Source of the DNA: Acinetobacter sp. 10FS3-1
GTDB taxonomy: Bacteria; Pseudomonadota; Gammaproteobacteria; Pseudomonadales; Moraxellaceae
Direction: 5' to 3'
Length of the DNA stretch: 64,000 nt
Assembly: GCF_013343215.1 (NCBI RefSeq)
Contig: NZ_CP039143.1
Location: 310,001 to 374,000, forward strand
A program made the translations under genes and the position numbers. The notes beneath the pieces are model-generated. The model ran no database searches and was not told the origin of the DNA. It saw only the letters and a list, made by a program, of their open reading frames with translations. This document shows, piece after piece, positions 8,396-17,132 of this stretch. How positions within the stretch are numbered: the first letter of the stretch is position 1; each line of letters starts with the position of its first letter.

Positions 8396-9346
8396 ATGAA
8401 TAATAGCGTCCATCCTAAAGAAGTCTATTTATTGGAAGAATTTAGTTCTTTAGATTTTTTTGAAATAATGAGAAATAATTATCATAATTTTTTAACAGGA
8501 TTAGAGGGATTATTTGAGCTTTATATTCATAATTTGCCTTATGACCTGAGAACCTTACCTTTTTCAGAGCAGGCAGATATTAATTGGGGAGAAACAGTAT
8601 TGCCAAATCTAAGAAATACGATGGATCGTATTGATATTGCTTATACAAAAATTAAATCAGGCGATTTTACATATCTTGATTGTGCGGCAGAAATTCGATC
8701 AAATGATAAAGGTCTTAGTGAGTTTTCTTTCTATTGGATGAATAATTTACCTCATAACAAAGTTAAACAATGTTGGGATTATTACTTAATTTCGAAAAAA
8801 TATGCTTTAATTATTGAAAAAACATATCCAACATATTGGGATAAAGGGTTTCTTAATAATGAGTTTCCAAAGGCAGAAATATTTAATGGAATAAATATAA
8901 AGTTGCCAGGTTCTTATCCTATTTATCGTTTAGATCCAAGAAATATAGTTAGATCTAAAGAAAAAATAAATAAAACAGGGGTTTATGTATGCAATGAACA
9001 TGATAATAAATTGATATTCCTGGCAAGTAGTAAAGAAGATGATAATGGTTTTGCGCCTAGATATGCATGTAGAAATAAGGAAACTAGAGAAAAATTATAT
9101 TTTGAAACCTCTTGGACTTTAATAGAAAGAATTTCAGATCAAGGGGGTACAGTAGAGTCTATTGTTATAGAAAATTTAAAAGCTTTAGCAGGCCAAAAAT
9201 GTCCGAAAACAGGCTATTGGTGGAGTCCCGCAAATCAGTCTAATTCACGGTATTTTACAGAGGGAGATATTTTCCCTAAATTAGAAAGTGATTGGGGCGA
9301 AACAATTTGGTATTTAGAAGCAACAAATAAAGATTTAATTGGCTAA
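8396..9346 (+). CDS. Putative immunity protein for the upstream effector
   Basis: 316 residues, no signal peptide and no clear membrane segment, so probably cytoplasmic. It is very AT-rich and 23 bases downstream of the effector, with the terminator shortly after. The N-terminal half is helical (FFEIMRNNYHNFLTGLEGLFELY). The C-terminal half has a conserved-looking core with GQKCPKTGYWW and RYFTEGDIFP followed by ETIWYLE. This CP-x-x-G-x-W plus G-D-x-x-P arrangement recalls Imm71/Imm72-type immunity proteins, from memory only. A cytoplasmic immunity protein fits an effector acting on a cytoplasmic cofactor such as NAD. The role is inferred from position; specificity is unknown. Confidence 0.6.
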   Translation: MNNSVHPKEVYLLEEFSSLDFFEIMRNNYHNFLTGLEGLFELYIHNLPYDLRTLPFSEQADINWGETVLPNLRNTMDRIDIAYTKIKSGDFTYLDCAAEIRSNDKGLSEFSFYWMNNLPHNKVKQCWDYYLISKKYALIIEKTYPTYWDKGFLNNEFPKAEIFNGINIKLPGSYPIYRLDPRNIVRSKEKINKTGVYVCNEHDNKLIFLASSKEDDNGFAPRYACRNKETREKLYFETSWTLIERISDQGGTVESIVIENLKALAGQKCPKTGYWWSPANQSNSRYFTEGDIFPKLESDWGETIWYLEATNKDLIG

Positions 9347-9406
9347 AATAAAACAATCGTAACTTGTTTAAATCTAAAAATATTTAGGTATTTAAAATAT
9401 CCTATT

Positions 9407-9438
9407 AAAATAAACCCGCTTTTGAGCGGGTTTATTTT
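9407..9438. terminator. Bidirectional rho-independent terminator closing the T6SS cargo island
   Basis: A perfect 14-bp stem AAAATAAACCCGCT (9407-9420) with AGCGGGTTTATTTT (9425-9438), loop TTTG. It lies between the convergent immunity gene and ETF-QO gene. A second AT-rich inverted repeat (TCATATCAAA at 9442-9451 with TTTGATATGA at 9460-9469) follows on the ETF-QO side. Confidence 0.85.
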
Positions 9439-9500
9439 AATTCATATCAAATTACATATTTTGATATGAGAAGCACTGCTTCGCAAGAATTACCCTAACA

Positions 9501-11213
9501 TTACATATTCGGATAATTCGGACCACCGCCACCTTCCGGTGTTACCCAGGTGATATTCTGGGATGGATCTTTAATGTCACAGGTCTTGCAGTGTACACAG
9601 TTGGCTGCATTAATCTGGAAGCGTTTTGAACCATCATCATTTTCCATAATTTCATACACACCCGCCGGGCAGTAGCGTTGAGCTGGCTCATCCCATTTCG
9701 GCAGGTTCACTTCTACCGGAATTGAAGCATCGGTCAGCTTTAAATGCGCAGGCTGGTTTTCTTCATGCACGGTATTCGATACAAACACTGAAGACAGACG
9801 GTCAAACGTCAGCTTGCCATCCGGTTTTGGATAGTTCGGCTTGAAGTTCACTGCATCAACAGTTTTCAACGTCTTAAAGTCTGGCACCAGGTCATGTAAA
9901 GTGAAGGGTACTTTAAACACGTTCTGGTCGATAAAGTTAAAGGCGCCCCCCATCCATTGACCGAACTTGTGCATTGCCGGGCCAAAGTTACGCGCATTGT
10001 AGAGTTCTTCTTTCAGCCAGCTGTTGTTGAACTTCTCGATATAGGCAGTCAGCTCTTTGATGAAGAAATCTTCACCTTCGCTCACACGGGCAACTGCAAG
10101 ATCACCACCTTTTTCTACACCGGCCTGGATTGCTTCAAATACCGCTTCACCGCAAAGCATGCCAGATTTCATTGCCGTATGTGAGCCTTTGATCTTGGCA
10201 AAGTTCAGGAAACCTGCATCATCACCGATTAAAGAGCCACCCGGGAAAGTGAATTTAGGCAGCGAGTTAAAACCACCCTTGGTCACAGCTCGTGCACCAT
10301 AAGAAATCCGCTTGCCACCTTCCAGATACTGTTTGATTAAAGGATGGGTTTTCCAGCGCTGCATTTCCATAAATGGATACATGTGCGGATTGGTATAGGA
10401 CAGATCCACGATCATGCCCAAAGTTACCTGATTGTTTTCAGCATGGTATAACCACCAGCCGCCTGAAGAACCGGTTTCATTTAAAGGCCAGCCGGCCCCG
10501 TGCATCACCAGACCTGGCTTATGTTTGGCCGGATCAATTTCCCAGAGTTCTTTAATCCCGATCCCGTAGTGCTGTGGATCAGCATCTTTATCCAGATTGA
10601 ATTTTTGAATCAGGCGTTTACCTAAATGGCCACGGCAGCCTTCAGCAAAGATGGTGTATTTGGCATGCAGCTCATAGCCCGGGGTGAAGTTATGCGTCGG
10701 TTCGCCATCTTTGCCAATGCCCATATCACCGGTTTGAATACCTTTCACCGTACCATCTTCATGGTAGAGAATTTCAGCAGCTGCAAAGCCCGGGAAAATG
10801 GAGACTTCCAGCTCTTCGGCTTTCTGGCCTAACCAGCGCACCACGTTGCCGAGGGAAATGACATAGTTGCCATCATTATGCATGGTTTTTGGCACCATCC
10901 AGTGCGGAGCCTGTTTGGAGGTGGTTTCAGACAGCAGGAAGAACGTCTTGTCTTCAGTGACGGGCACATGAAGAGGCGCTCCCTGTTCTTTCCAGTCAGG
11001 GAAGAGTTCATTGATGGCACGAGGTTCGATAATTGCACCGGACAGGATGTGGGCACCGACTTCGGAGCCTTTCTCTACGACACAAACGGACAGATCGTTC
11101 AAGTTGTTTTCAATTGCAAGTTGACGGATTTTAATTGCCGCAGAAAGACCCGCAGGGCCTGCACCTACGATGACTACGTCAAACTCCATCGATTCACGTT
11201 CGATGTGTTCCAT
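9501..11213 (-). CDS. Electron transfer flavoprotein-ubiquinone oxidoreductase
   Basis: 570 residues, full length. ETF-QO is a membrane-associated FAD and 4Fe-4S enzyme that passes electrons from reduced ETF (acyl-CoA and amino-acid dehydrogenases) to ubiquinone. The FAD-binding GxGxxG motif is VVIVGAGPAGLSAAI at about residues 13-27. The C-terminal cluster domain carries RYCPAGVYEI and CVHCKTCDIKDPSQNI, which supply the four cysteines. GGAG eight bases upstream of ATG 11213 supports that start over the internal Met at residue 9. It is transcribed alone and divergently from the DUF1285 gene. It probably serves the fatty acid oxidation to which the acyl-CoA synthetase at 34-36 kb also contributes. 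Confidence 0.95.
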   Translation of the reverse strand: MEHIERESMEFDVVIVGAGPAGLSAAIKIRQLAIENNLNDLSVCVVEKGSEVGAHILSGAIIEPRAINELFPDWKEQGAPLHVPVTEDKTFFLLSETTSKQAPHWMVPKTMHNDGNYVISLGNVVRWLGQKAEELEVSIFPGFAAAEILYHEDGTVKGIQTGDMGIGKDGEPTHNFTPGYELHAKYTIFAEGCRGHLGKRLIQKFNLDKDADPQHYGIGIKELWEIDPAKHKPGLVMHGAGWPLNETGSSGGWWLYHAENNQVTLGMIVDLSYTNPHMYPFMEMQRWKTHPLIKQYLEGGKRISYGARAVTKGGFNSLPKFTFPGGSLIGDDAGFLNFAKIKGSHTAMKSGMLCGEAVFEAIQAGVEKGGDLAVARVSEGEDFFIKELTAYIEKFNNSWLKEELYNARNFGPAMHKFGQWMGGAFNFIDQNVFKVPFTLHDLVPDFKTLKTVDAVNFKPNYPKPDGKLTFDRLSSVFVSNTVHEENQPAHLKLTDASIPVEVNLPKWDEPAQRYCPAGVYEIMENDDGSKRFQINAANCVHCKTCDIKDPSQNITWVTPEGGGGPNYPNM

Positions 11214-11399
11214 GTAGGACTCCTCATATGTCTATTCGGTGGCAACCATAATCAGCTGATTGGGTGCTGCCATGAGTGTTCTGAATTCCTAGACACAAAA
11301 ATGCTAGTGTCTTTCATAATCTGGGCTAGTATAGTTTTAAACCCAGTTTTAGCCAATTGGCTGAAACATATTATTTTTCCGTCATTAAGGTCTTCTTTT

Positions 11400-12011
11400 A
11401 TGGATAAGCCAATGCCAAACACGAATCCGACGAAAAAATTAACTGATCGTGATGATAAAAACTTAATGGACATCGCACAATACTTAAAAGATGCACAGGG
11501 CAGTCACAAAAGGTCAATCCCCCCTCTGGAGCAGTGGCAGCCAAAGCATTGTGGCGCAATGGATCTCAAGGTTTTGGCCAACGGCGAATGGTGGCACGAA
11601 GGTCAATTGATCAAGCGTCAGCCGATGATTGACCTGTTTGCAACGGTGCTCTGGAAAGAAAACGATAAATTCTATCTAAAAACGCCGGTGGAAATGATTG
11701 AAATTGCAGTAGAGGACGAGCCTTTATTTGTCAATCAGGTCGATCAGGTCGAGATTGAAGGCAAAACCTATCTGCAGTTGAGCACCACGACCCAGGACCT
11801 GATAATTGTGGATCAAGCGCACCCGGTATTCATGCGGGAATATCAGGGCGAACTGCGTCCTTATGTGCATGTCCGTTTTGGAATCAATGCCCTGATCCAG
11901 CGTGCTGCCTTTTTACATCTGGTGGAAATGGGAGAGCTCAGTGAAAATGCTGCCGGTGAAACCGTTTTAAGCTTAAAAAGTGGTGATTTAGACTTGCATT
12001 TGAGTACCTGA
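11400..12011 (+). CDS. DUF1285 family protein
   Basis: 203 residues. The open frame extends far upstream but that part is the antisense of ETF-QO. ATG at 11400 has TAAGG ten bases before it and gives the normal family length; ATG 11412 is an alternative. The recognisable core includes SIPPLEQWQPKHCGAMDLKVLANGEW (in parts), EGQLIKRQPMIDLFATVLW and PVEMIEIAVEDEPLFV. DUF1285 proteins are beta-rich and their function is not established. No signal peptide or membrane segment is present. It precedes murI by about 50 bases and may share its transcript. Confidence 0.85.
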   Translation: MDKPMPNTNPTKKLTDRDDKNLMDIAQYLKDAQGSHKRSIPPLEQWQPKHCGAMDLKVLANGEWWHEGQLIKRQPMIDLFATVLWKENDKFYLKTPVEMIEIAVEDEPLFVNQVDQVEIEGKTYLQLSTTTQDLIIVDQAHPVFMREYQGELRPYVHVRFGINALIQRAAFLHLVEMGELSENAAGETVLSLKSGDLDLHLST

Positions 12012-12060
12012 GGTTTAAGCTTTGCTTCAGGTATTTTGACACATCAATCCATTATCCCTT

Positions 12061-12930
12061 ATGAGCGCCATTCAACCAGTTTCTTCAGTTCTTCATCCCA
12101 TGCCCGAAGCGAGTGCAGATGCACCGATTGGTATTTTTGATTCGGGTGTTGGCGGCTTGTCAGTCGCTGTAGAAATCGCCCGTTATCTACCGAATGAGCG
12201 TTTTATTTATTATGCCGATACTGCACATGTGCCTTATGGAGCACGGGATGATCAGGAAATTCGCAACCTGACTGCCAAGGCTGTGGACTGGCTGTATCGT
12301 CAGGGCTGTAAAGTTGTAGTGGTGGCCTGTAATACGGCATCGGCTTTCAGTCTGGATTATTTACGTGATTACTATGGGGAAAACTTTCCGATAATTGGTT
12401 TAGTGCCTGCTTTGAAACCTGCTGTGCTCAATACCCGCTCCAAAACTGTTGCTGTTCTGGCCACGCCTGCCACATTTCGCGGTCAACTGATTAAAGAAGT
12501 TATAACCCGGTTTGCCGAGCCTGCGCAGGTTCGTGTCCTGCCAGTAACCAGTCTGAAGCTGGTTCCTTTTGTAGAAGCAGGAGAGCAGCGAAGTGCGGCC
12601 TGTCTGGAAACTTTAAAACAGATTTTACAGCCTGTTGTCGATCAAGGCGCCGATTATTTAGTCTTAGGATGTACACATTACCCCTTCCTAAAACCCTCAA
12701 TTCAGTATATTTTTGGTCATAAGCTGACACTAATTGACTCAGGATTGGCAGTAGCGAGACAAACCGCCCGTATTTTGATTAAAAATGGGTTACTATTTGA
12801 GCATGGTGATCAGCAAAACTTGAAAATTAGACTGGTTGTGAGTGGGCAGAATGCTGACCAGCTCCAACCTGTTTTACAGCGCCTGATTCCGGCTGACCTC
12901 AGCTGGCAACTTAGCAATATGGATACTTGA
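12061..12930 (+). CDS. murI: Glutamate racemase
   Basis: 289 residues. MurI converts L-glutamate to D-glutamate for peptidoglycan in a cofactor-independent reaction using two cysteines. Both are visible: VVACNTASA at about residue 97-105 and LGCTHYPF at about 202-209. The N-terminal IGIFDSGVGGLSV motif and YYADTAHVPYG are diagnostic. The first about 20 residues before PIGIFDSG are variable, so the start could be the Met of MPEASADA (12100) instead. The spacing places it in a probable operon with the DUF1285 gene. Confidence 0.95.
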   Translation: MSAIQPVSSVLHPMPEASADAPIGIFDSGVGGLSVAVEIARYLPNERFIYYADTAHVPYGARDDQEIRNLTAKAVDWLYRQGCKVVVVACNTASAFSLDYLRDYYGENFPIIGLVPALKPAVLNTRSKTVAVLATPATFRGQLIKEVITRFAEPAQVRVLPVTSLKLVPFVEAGEQRSAACLETLKQILQPVVDQGADYLVLGCTHYPFLKPSIQYIFGHKLTLIDSGLAVARQTARILIKNGLLFEHGDQQNLKIRLVVSGQNADQLQPVLQRLIPADLSWQLSNMDT

Positions 12931-13052
12931 TTCCAACCGGCGCAGTAAAAATTATTTCTATAAATTTGGAAAAGTATTTTTTAATACTGGGGGAGTCATA
13001 GGCTGCAAATGCGAAAGCTTTTTTGTGCCTATGCGGTAGAAGAGGATAACCC

Positions 13053-14081
13053 ATGCTCGATAAACGCTATCAGGTATTCATTTCCACTTCTGGGGCAGAC
13101 ATGCGGCCAGAGCGGATTATTTTGTCTCAAACACTGGTGGGTATGGGGTTCTTTTCCTGGGGACTGGAACAGCGTACTCCGCTCAATACGGCATTTGCAC
13201 GCCGCCAGATTGATGACTGTGATTATGTCGTGATCCTGCTGGGCAGCCAATATGGGGAGCAATCGGTTTCCGGTGTGGGCTATATGCACTTGGAATATAT
13301 TTATGCGGTCGCGAAACAGAAGCCTATAATTGTCTTTATGCATGAGGACCCGGACTCACGTGATCCTGATCTGCATGATAGCAAGCCGGAATTAAAAGAA
13401 AAATTTAAGGAATTTCGTCAGTTACTCCAAAATGAAGCAGATCAGGTGTTTAGGTATCGCAGCCTGCGTGATCTGGAAATGGCGGTACGTCTGAACATGT
13501 CACAAATTCTGGAGCATTATCCGGTAGCGGGCTGGGTGCGTCCGCAAAATACCCAAGCCTTGCATGATGAAATTGACCAGTTGAAGACCAGACTGGCGCA
13601 ACTGGAGCAGGAAATGGGAACACGCGAGATTGATCCATTTCTGAGCCTGCCTAAAGTCTCCATGCATGAGCTACTTTCTTTTGAATATCGTATGCATGCC
13701 TATCAGGATGGCAACTTTAAAGAATTGAAGGTCCAGAAGAAATTGACCTGGGCACAATTACTGCAGATCTTGGGCTCGACTTTTATCAATCCGACGCCTG
13801 AAGAATTTTTTTCCAAACGCATGAATGAATATTTAAATGAAACCGGACTGGAAGATGCCCACGCAGAAATGCCGCGTGCACATGCGGTGGCTCGCGCCCA
13901 AATCAATATCCGTGCGCTGCATAGCATAAAAATGCAAATGCGCCAGAATGACTGGATTATTCCTTCGGGTCGTGATGATCGCCAGCGTCTGCTTTGGCAG
14001 GTGACCCCAAAAGCACGTAAACTTCTGGACAGTCAGTTATTGGGTAAAGATCGTACTTTTCCATATAAGTCAGCCTACTAA
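13053..14081 (+). CDS. DUF4062 domain protein
   Basis: 342 residues. The N-terminal about 110 residues match DUF4062: YQVFISTSGADMRPER, LGMGF-like LVGMGFFSWGL, DDCDYVVILLGSQYGE, and an H-L-E-Y-x-YA helix. This domain has a flavodoxin/TIR-like fold and is often found at the front of multidomain signalling or defence proteins. Here it is followed by a short coiled coil (DEIDQLKTRLAQLEQEM, about 171-187) and a winged-helix-like C-terminal region ending in a WQVTPKARKLLDSQL strand. No nuclease or ATPase domain follows. It sits between murI and hemH in a housekeeping neighbourhood with similar composition, so it looks resident, not recently acquired. Function unknown. Confidence 0.8.
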   Translation: MLDKRYQVFISTSGADMRPERIILSQTLVGMGFFSWGLEQRTPLNTAFARRQIDDCDYVVILLGSQYGEQSVSGVGYMHLEYIYAVAKQKPIIVFMHEDPDSRDPDLHDSKPELKEKFKEFRQLLQNEADQVFRYRSLRDLEMAVRLNMSQILEHYPVAGWVRPQNTQALHDEIDQLKTRLAQLEQEMGTREIDPFLSLPKVSMHELLSFEYRMHAYQDGNFKELKVQKKLTWAQLLQILGSTFINPTPEEFFSKRMNEYLNETGLEDAHAEMPRAHAVARAQINIRALHSIKMQMRQNDWIIPSGRDDRQRLLWQVTPKARKLLDSQLLGKDRTFPYKSAY

Positions 14082-14146
14082 TCTATATAGAGAATAAGGC
14101 AAAAGCTGTTAAAGTAAGCGGGTTGATACCATGACGGATGCACTGA

Positions 14147-15160
14147 ATGTTTTCTACAGCCAAACCTAAAGTCTCGATTATATTGGCAAATTTAGGCACG
14201 CCAGATGAACCGACCGTGCCAGCGGTACGCCGTTTCCTGAAACAGTTTTTGTCTGATCAGCGCGTGATTGAAATTCCCAAACCAATTTGGCAAATCATTT
14301 TGCGTTTATTCATTCTGCCTTTTCGTCCCAAGCGTGTTTCTCATGCTTATGCGCAGGTCTGGCAGCAGGATTCTCCCATGCGTGAGATTCTGTTGCAGCA
14401 GGTCGAGGCTGTAAAAGCCCAGCTGGCCGCGCGTTACCCACAGTTTGAGCTGAATGTGGTACCAGCCATGACTTATGGCAATCCAAATATTCAAGATGTG
14501 CTCCATCAGTTATCGGCCCAGCCCCAAGACCATATTATTCTGTTTCCCTTATTTCCCCAGTATTCGGCGACATCGACTGCGCCATTGTATGATGCGATAG
14601 CGAACTGGATTCCCAAACAGCGTAATCTGCCAGGTATCTCGATGATTCGGGACTATTATCAACACCCACTTTTTATTCGCTCTTTAGCGCAAAGTGTGCG
14701 GGATTATCAGGCAGTACATGGACAAGCAGAAAAGTTATTGATGTCTTTTCATGGTATTCCACAGCCTTATGCAGATAAAGGCGATCCCTATGCCGATCGT
14801 TGCCGGATTACCGGTCATCTGGTTGCGCAGGAACTGGGCTTGACTGAAGATCAATATGCGATCAGCTTTCAGTCGCGTTTTGGCAAGCAGGAATGGGTCA
14901 AGCCCTATACCGATGTACTGATTGAAGAGTGGGCCAGACAAGGGGTGAAATCCGTGCAGGTCATGAGTCCGGCTTTTTCAGCAGATTGTCTGGAAACCCT
15001 GGAAGAACTGGCCATCCAGAACGCCGAGCTGTTTAGCTCGCTAGGTGGTGGGCAGTATAGCTATATTCCAGCGCTGAATAATCGTGAAGATCATTTGCAA
15101 TTGCTCAATACATTGTTAGAAGCTAATCTTGAGGCGTTGACTCAAACTCTCGCCCATTAA
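14147..15160 (+). CDS. hemH: Ferrochelatase
   Basis: 337 residues. HemH inserts Fe(II) into protoporphyrin IX, the last step of heme synthesis. Landmarks are [11 protein letters not shown] near the N-terminus, [11 protein letters not shown], the catalytic histidine in SFHGIPQPY and the acidic partner in [11 protein letters not shown]. The length is normal for proteobacterial enzymes. It is followed 23 bases later by the metallo-hydrolase gene, probably co-transcribed. The heme supports the catalase at the far right of the window, though no regulatory link is visible. Confidence 0.95.
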   Translation: MFSTAKPKVSIILANLGTPDEPTVPAVRRFLKQFLSDQRVIEIPKPIWQIILRLFILPFRPKRVSHAYAQVWQQDSPMREILLQQVEAVKAQLAARYPQFELNVVPAMTYGNPNIQDVLHQLSAQPQDHIILFPLFPQYSATSTAPLYDAIANWIPKQRNLPGISMIRDYYQHPLFIRSLAQSVRDYQAVHGQAEKLLMSFHGIPQPYADKGDPYADRCRITGHLVAQELGLTEDQYAISFQSRFGKQEWVKPYTDVLIEEWARQGVKSVQVMSPAFSADCLETLEELAIQNAELFSSLGGGQYSYIPALNNREDHLQLLNTLLEANLEALTQTLAH

Positions 15161-15183
15161 AATATCTCGAGGTATTTCGTTCT

Positions 15184-15828
15184 ATGCTACAAGTCAAAAT
15201 TGTTCCTGTAACGGCCTTTCAGCAAAACTGTTCGATACTTTGGGATACGGACACTCAAGAAGCCATTTTGATCGATGCAGGAGGGGAGCCGGAAAAGCTG
15301 ATAGCTGAGGTGGAAGCACTGGGTGTAACGGTCAAAGCCCTGTGGCTCACACATGGTCATCTGGATCATGCCGGTGCAGTAGGTGCCCTACAAAAAAAAT
15401 GGAATATTCCGGTTATAGGCCCGCATCGTGAAGACGCATTCTGGCTTGACATGATTCAGGAAGTTTCTGCACGTTATGGCTTTCCGATTCCTGAAAAAGT
15501 CGAGGTGACCCAATGGCTGGAAGGTGGGGAAGTCTTGCAACTGGGTGATGAGGAGTTTGAAGTACGCTTTGCACCAGGTCATACCCCGGGCCATGTCATG
15601 TTCTATAACCAGAATCATGGCTTGTTATGGACCGGTGATGTGCTCTTTAAGGGTTCAATCGGTCGCACGGACTTTCCACGAGGCGATCATCAGCAATTAC
15701 TGGACTCGATTCAACGAGAATGTTTTAGCTTACCTGATGACACTCGCTTTATTTCGGGGCATGGGCCCATAAGTAGCATTGGTTTTGAAAAACAGCATAA
15801 CCCTTTTGTGGCGGGAAAGGCGGGTTGA
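15184..15828 (+). CDS. MBL-fold metallo-hydrolase (glyoxalase II-like, YcbL type)
   Basis: 214 residues. The zinc-binding signature THGHLDHAG is at about residues 57-65. Further metal ligands are in PGHTPGHVMFY and WTGDVLF, with the closing ISGHGP. The size and the NCSILWDTDT beginning match the YcbL group of small glyoxalase-II-like hydrolases, which act on thioesters such as S-lactoylglutathione. The exact substrate is not determined by sequence. It is downstream of hemH and ends just before a terminator. Confidence 0.85.
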   Translation: MLQVKIVPVTAFQQNCSILWDTDTQEAILIDAGGEPEKLIAEVEALGVTVKALWLTHGHLDHAGAVGALQKKWNIPVIGPHREDAFWLDMIQEVSARYGFPIPEKVEVTQWLEGGEVLQLGDEEFEVRFAPGHTPGHVMFYNQNHGLLWTGDVLFKGSIGRTDFPRGDHQQLLDSIQRECFSLPDDTRFISGHGPISSIGFEKQHNPFVAGKAG

Positions 15829-15850
15829 GATAGCAGGCTAATTGTTAAAA

Positions 15851-15874
15851 AGACCAGCATTCGCTGGTTTTTTT
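15851..15874. terminator. Rho-independent terminator after the hemH pair
   Basis: Stem ACCAGC (15853-15858) with GCTGGT (15863-15868), loop ATTC, followed by seven T. It lies at the end of the metallo-hydrolase gene and just overlaps the stop of the convergent small membrane gene. Confidence 0.8.
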
Positions 15875-16055
15875 ATCTGGAAAAAGGATTGTTAGGAAGC
15901 TGACGGGCTTGCATAGGCAAGAACCCGCTTAGAAAGGCAAATAAAAAGCCTACCACAATAAACAGAACAGCTTGCTGAAAAATTCCAATACTCAGGCAAA
16001 GAAGGGCCGAGAAAAACATCCCCATAAAAACAGCTTTTAAGAGGATATAGCCCAT
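15873..16055 (-). CDS. Small two-helix membrane protein
   Basis: 60 residues, unrecognised. Almost the whole protein is hydrophobic: helices at about 5-22 (LLKAVFMGMFFSALLCLS) and 26-46 (QQAVLFIVVGFLFAFLSGFL), then a short polar tail. The ribosome binding site is weak (AGAG about 11 bases upstream). The ORF is convergent with the metallo-hydrolase gene and uses the far side of its terminator. The clean membrane-helix pattern argues for a real gene, but the evidence is limited. Confidence 0.5.
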   Translation of the reverse strand: MGYILLKAVFMGMFFSALLCLSIGIFQQAVLFIVVGFLFAFLSGFLPMQARQLPNNPFSR

Positions 16056-16224
16056 ATGAATGCTCTAAAAATAATGTAATGGTTAAGTTCAGAGTAGGAA
16101 TGTGATTAGGCGATCAATATGGTTAACTTGCGTGTAATTTTCGCTTAACTTGATCAGGTTTATATGAGTATGCCAGCTATATTTCTATCTAGGGATAAGG
16201 AAAAAAAGCAGACTTTCTCCGGTT

Positions 16225-16398
16225 TTAGTCTTCTGGAGCATCGGCTTGAGGCGCATCTTGGGTGGGCAGTTTATAGTCTTCATTGGCCCATGCCCCCAGA
16301 TCAATCATTTTGCAGCGCTCTGAACAAAAGGGACGGAATTCATTATTTTCCCAAGTGGTGAGTTTGCCACAACGTGGACATTTTAAACTGGTAGACAT
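16225..16398 (-). CDS. yacG: DNA gyrase inhibitor / zinc-ribbon protein YacG
   Basis: 57 residues, starting at ATG 16398 with GGGAG about 8 bases upstream; a longer upstream frame to 16596 has no support. YacG is a small zinc protein that binds GyrB and inhibits gyrase. The four zinc cysteines are clear: CPRCG near the N-terminus (Cys7, Cys10) and FCSERCK (Cys25, Cys29), followed by the conserved IDLGAWANEDYKLP. It is transcribed alone and divergently from the TrmB-like gene. Confidence 0.9.
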   Translation of the reverse strand: MSTSLKCPRCGKLTTWENNEFRPFCSERCKMIDLGAWANEDYKLPTQDAPQADAPED

Positions 16399-16488
16399 GG
16401 TTAAACTCCCGATAAATATGCAGCTTCGATTAGGCAAATATAGCCGCAGTTGGTAGACTGATGCGGTTTTTATTAGTTTGATCTGATT

Positions 16489-17127
16489 ATGCCGATTCGT
16501 CAATTTCAAGCACAGCGTATGCATGCGCCTCGTAATTTTCAAAGTATCAGTCCTGAGCCGATTTGTCTTGAAATCGGAGCGGGCAAGGGAAAACATGCTT
16601 TACTCTTTAGCCGGACACATCCGCAGAGTCAATTGATTGCGATTGAACGAACCCGGGAAAAATTTCTGGCCATGCAAAAACAGCACGCGCTTGAAGGTCA
16701 GGCCAATCTGCAACCGGTTCATGCCGATGCGCTACCGTGGATTGTACATGCCCTTTATCCACAGCAAGTGGAACAGTGTTTTATTTTATATCCCAATCCG
16801 GAGCCGCATAATCCGGCACAGCGCTGGTTAAATATGCCATTTTTTGAATTCTTGTTATCCCGTTTAAAAAGCGGCGGTATGATCACTTTGGCCAGTAATA
16901 TTCCGGAATATATTGCGGAAGCAGAACAACAGTTAGTGCAAGTCTGGCACTTGCCATTTAAAAAAGAAGTGATTGCTCAGGATTCGGCGCGTACACATTT
17001 TGAAATTAAATATTTGGAGCGGGGGGAGCTGTGTCAGCAGTTAATCATTCGTAAACCAGAAGGTTATATCACCCGCTTTGACAAGTTTCAGCCTCTGCAA
17101 GGCCAGAACGCTCAAGTGATGGAATAA
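16489..17127 (+). CDS. TrmB-like SAM-dependent methyltransferase
   Basis: 212 residues. The order of motifs follows tRNA (guanine-N7) methyltransferase: a SAM-binding LEIGAGKGKHALLF, IAIERTREKF, a DALPW loop, then YPNPEPHNPAQRW, where classical TrmB has a P-D-P-W-x-K-x-R-H motif. The TrmB N-terminal extension is missing and the substrate loop is altered, so this may be a divergent paralogue with another RNA target. It ends five bases before the following flavoprotein gene, so the two form an operon. Confidence 0.7.
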   Translation: MPIRQFQAQRMHAPRNFQSISPEPICLEIGAGKGKHALLFSRTHPQSQLIAIERTREKFLAMQKQHALEGQANLQPVHADALPWIVHALYPQQVEQCFILYPNPEPHNPAQRWLNMPFFEFLLSRLKSGGMITLASNIPEYIAEAEQQLVQVWHLPFKKEVIAQDSARTHFEIKYLERGELCQQLIIRKPEGYITRFDKFQPLQGQNAQVME

Positions 17128-17132
17128 TTTGC

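Noticed and set aside
4014..9346. Prophage tail-spike module
   Set aside because: VgrG shares gp27/gp5 folds with phage tails, but no other phage genes are nearby and the cargo layout is that of T6SS.
10878..11399. Long N-terminal extension of the DUF1285 frame
   Set aside because: It is antisense to the ETF-QO gene; the RBS-supported start is at 11400.
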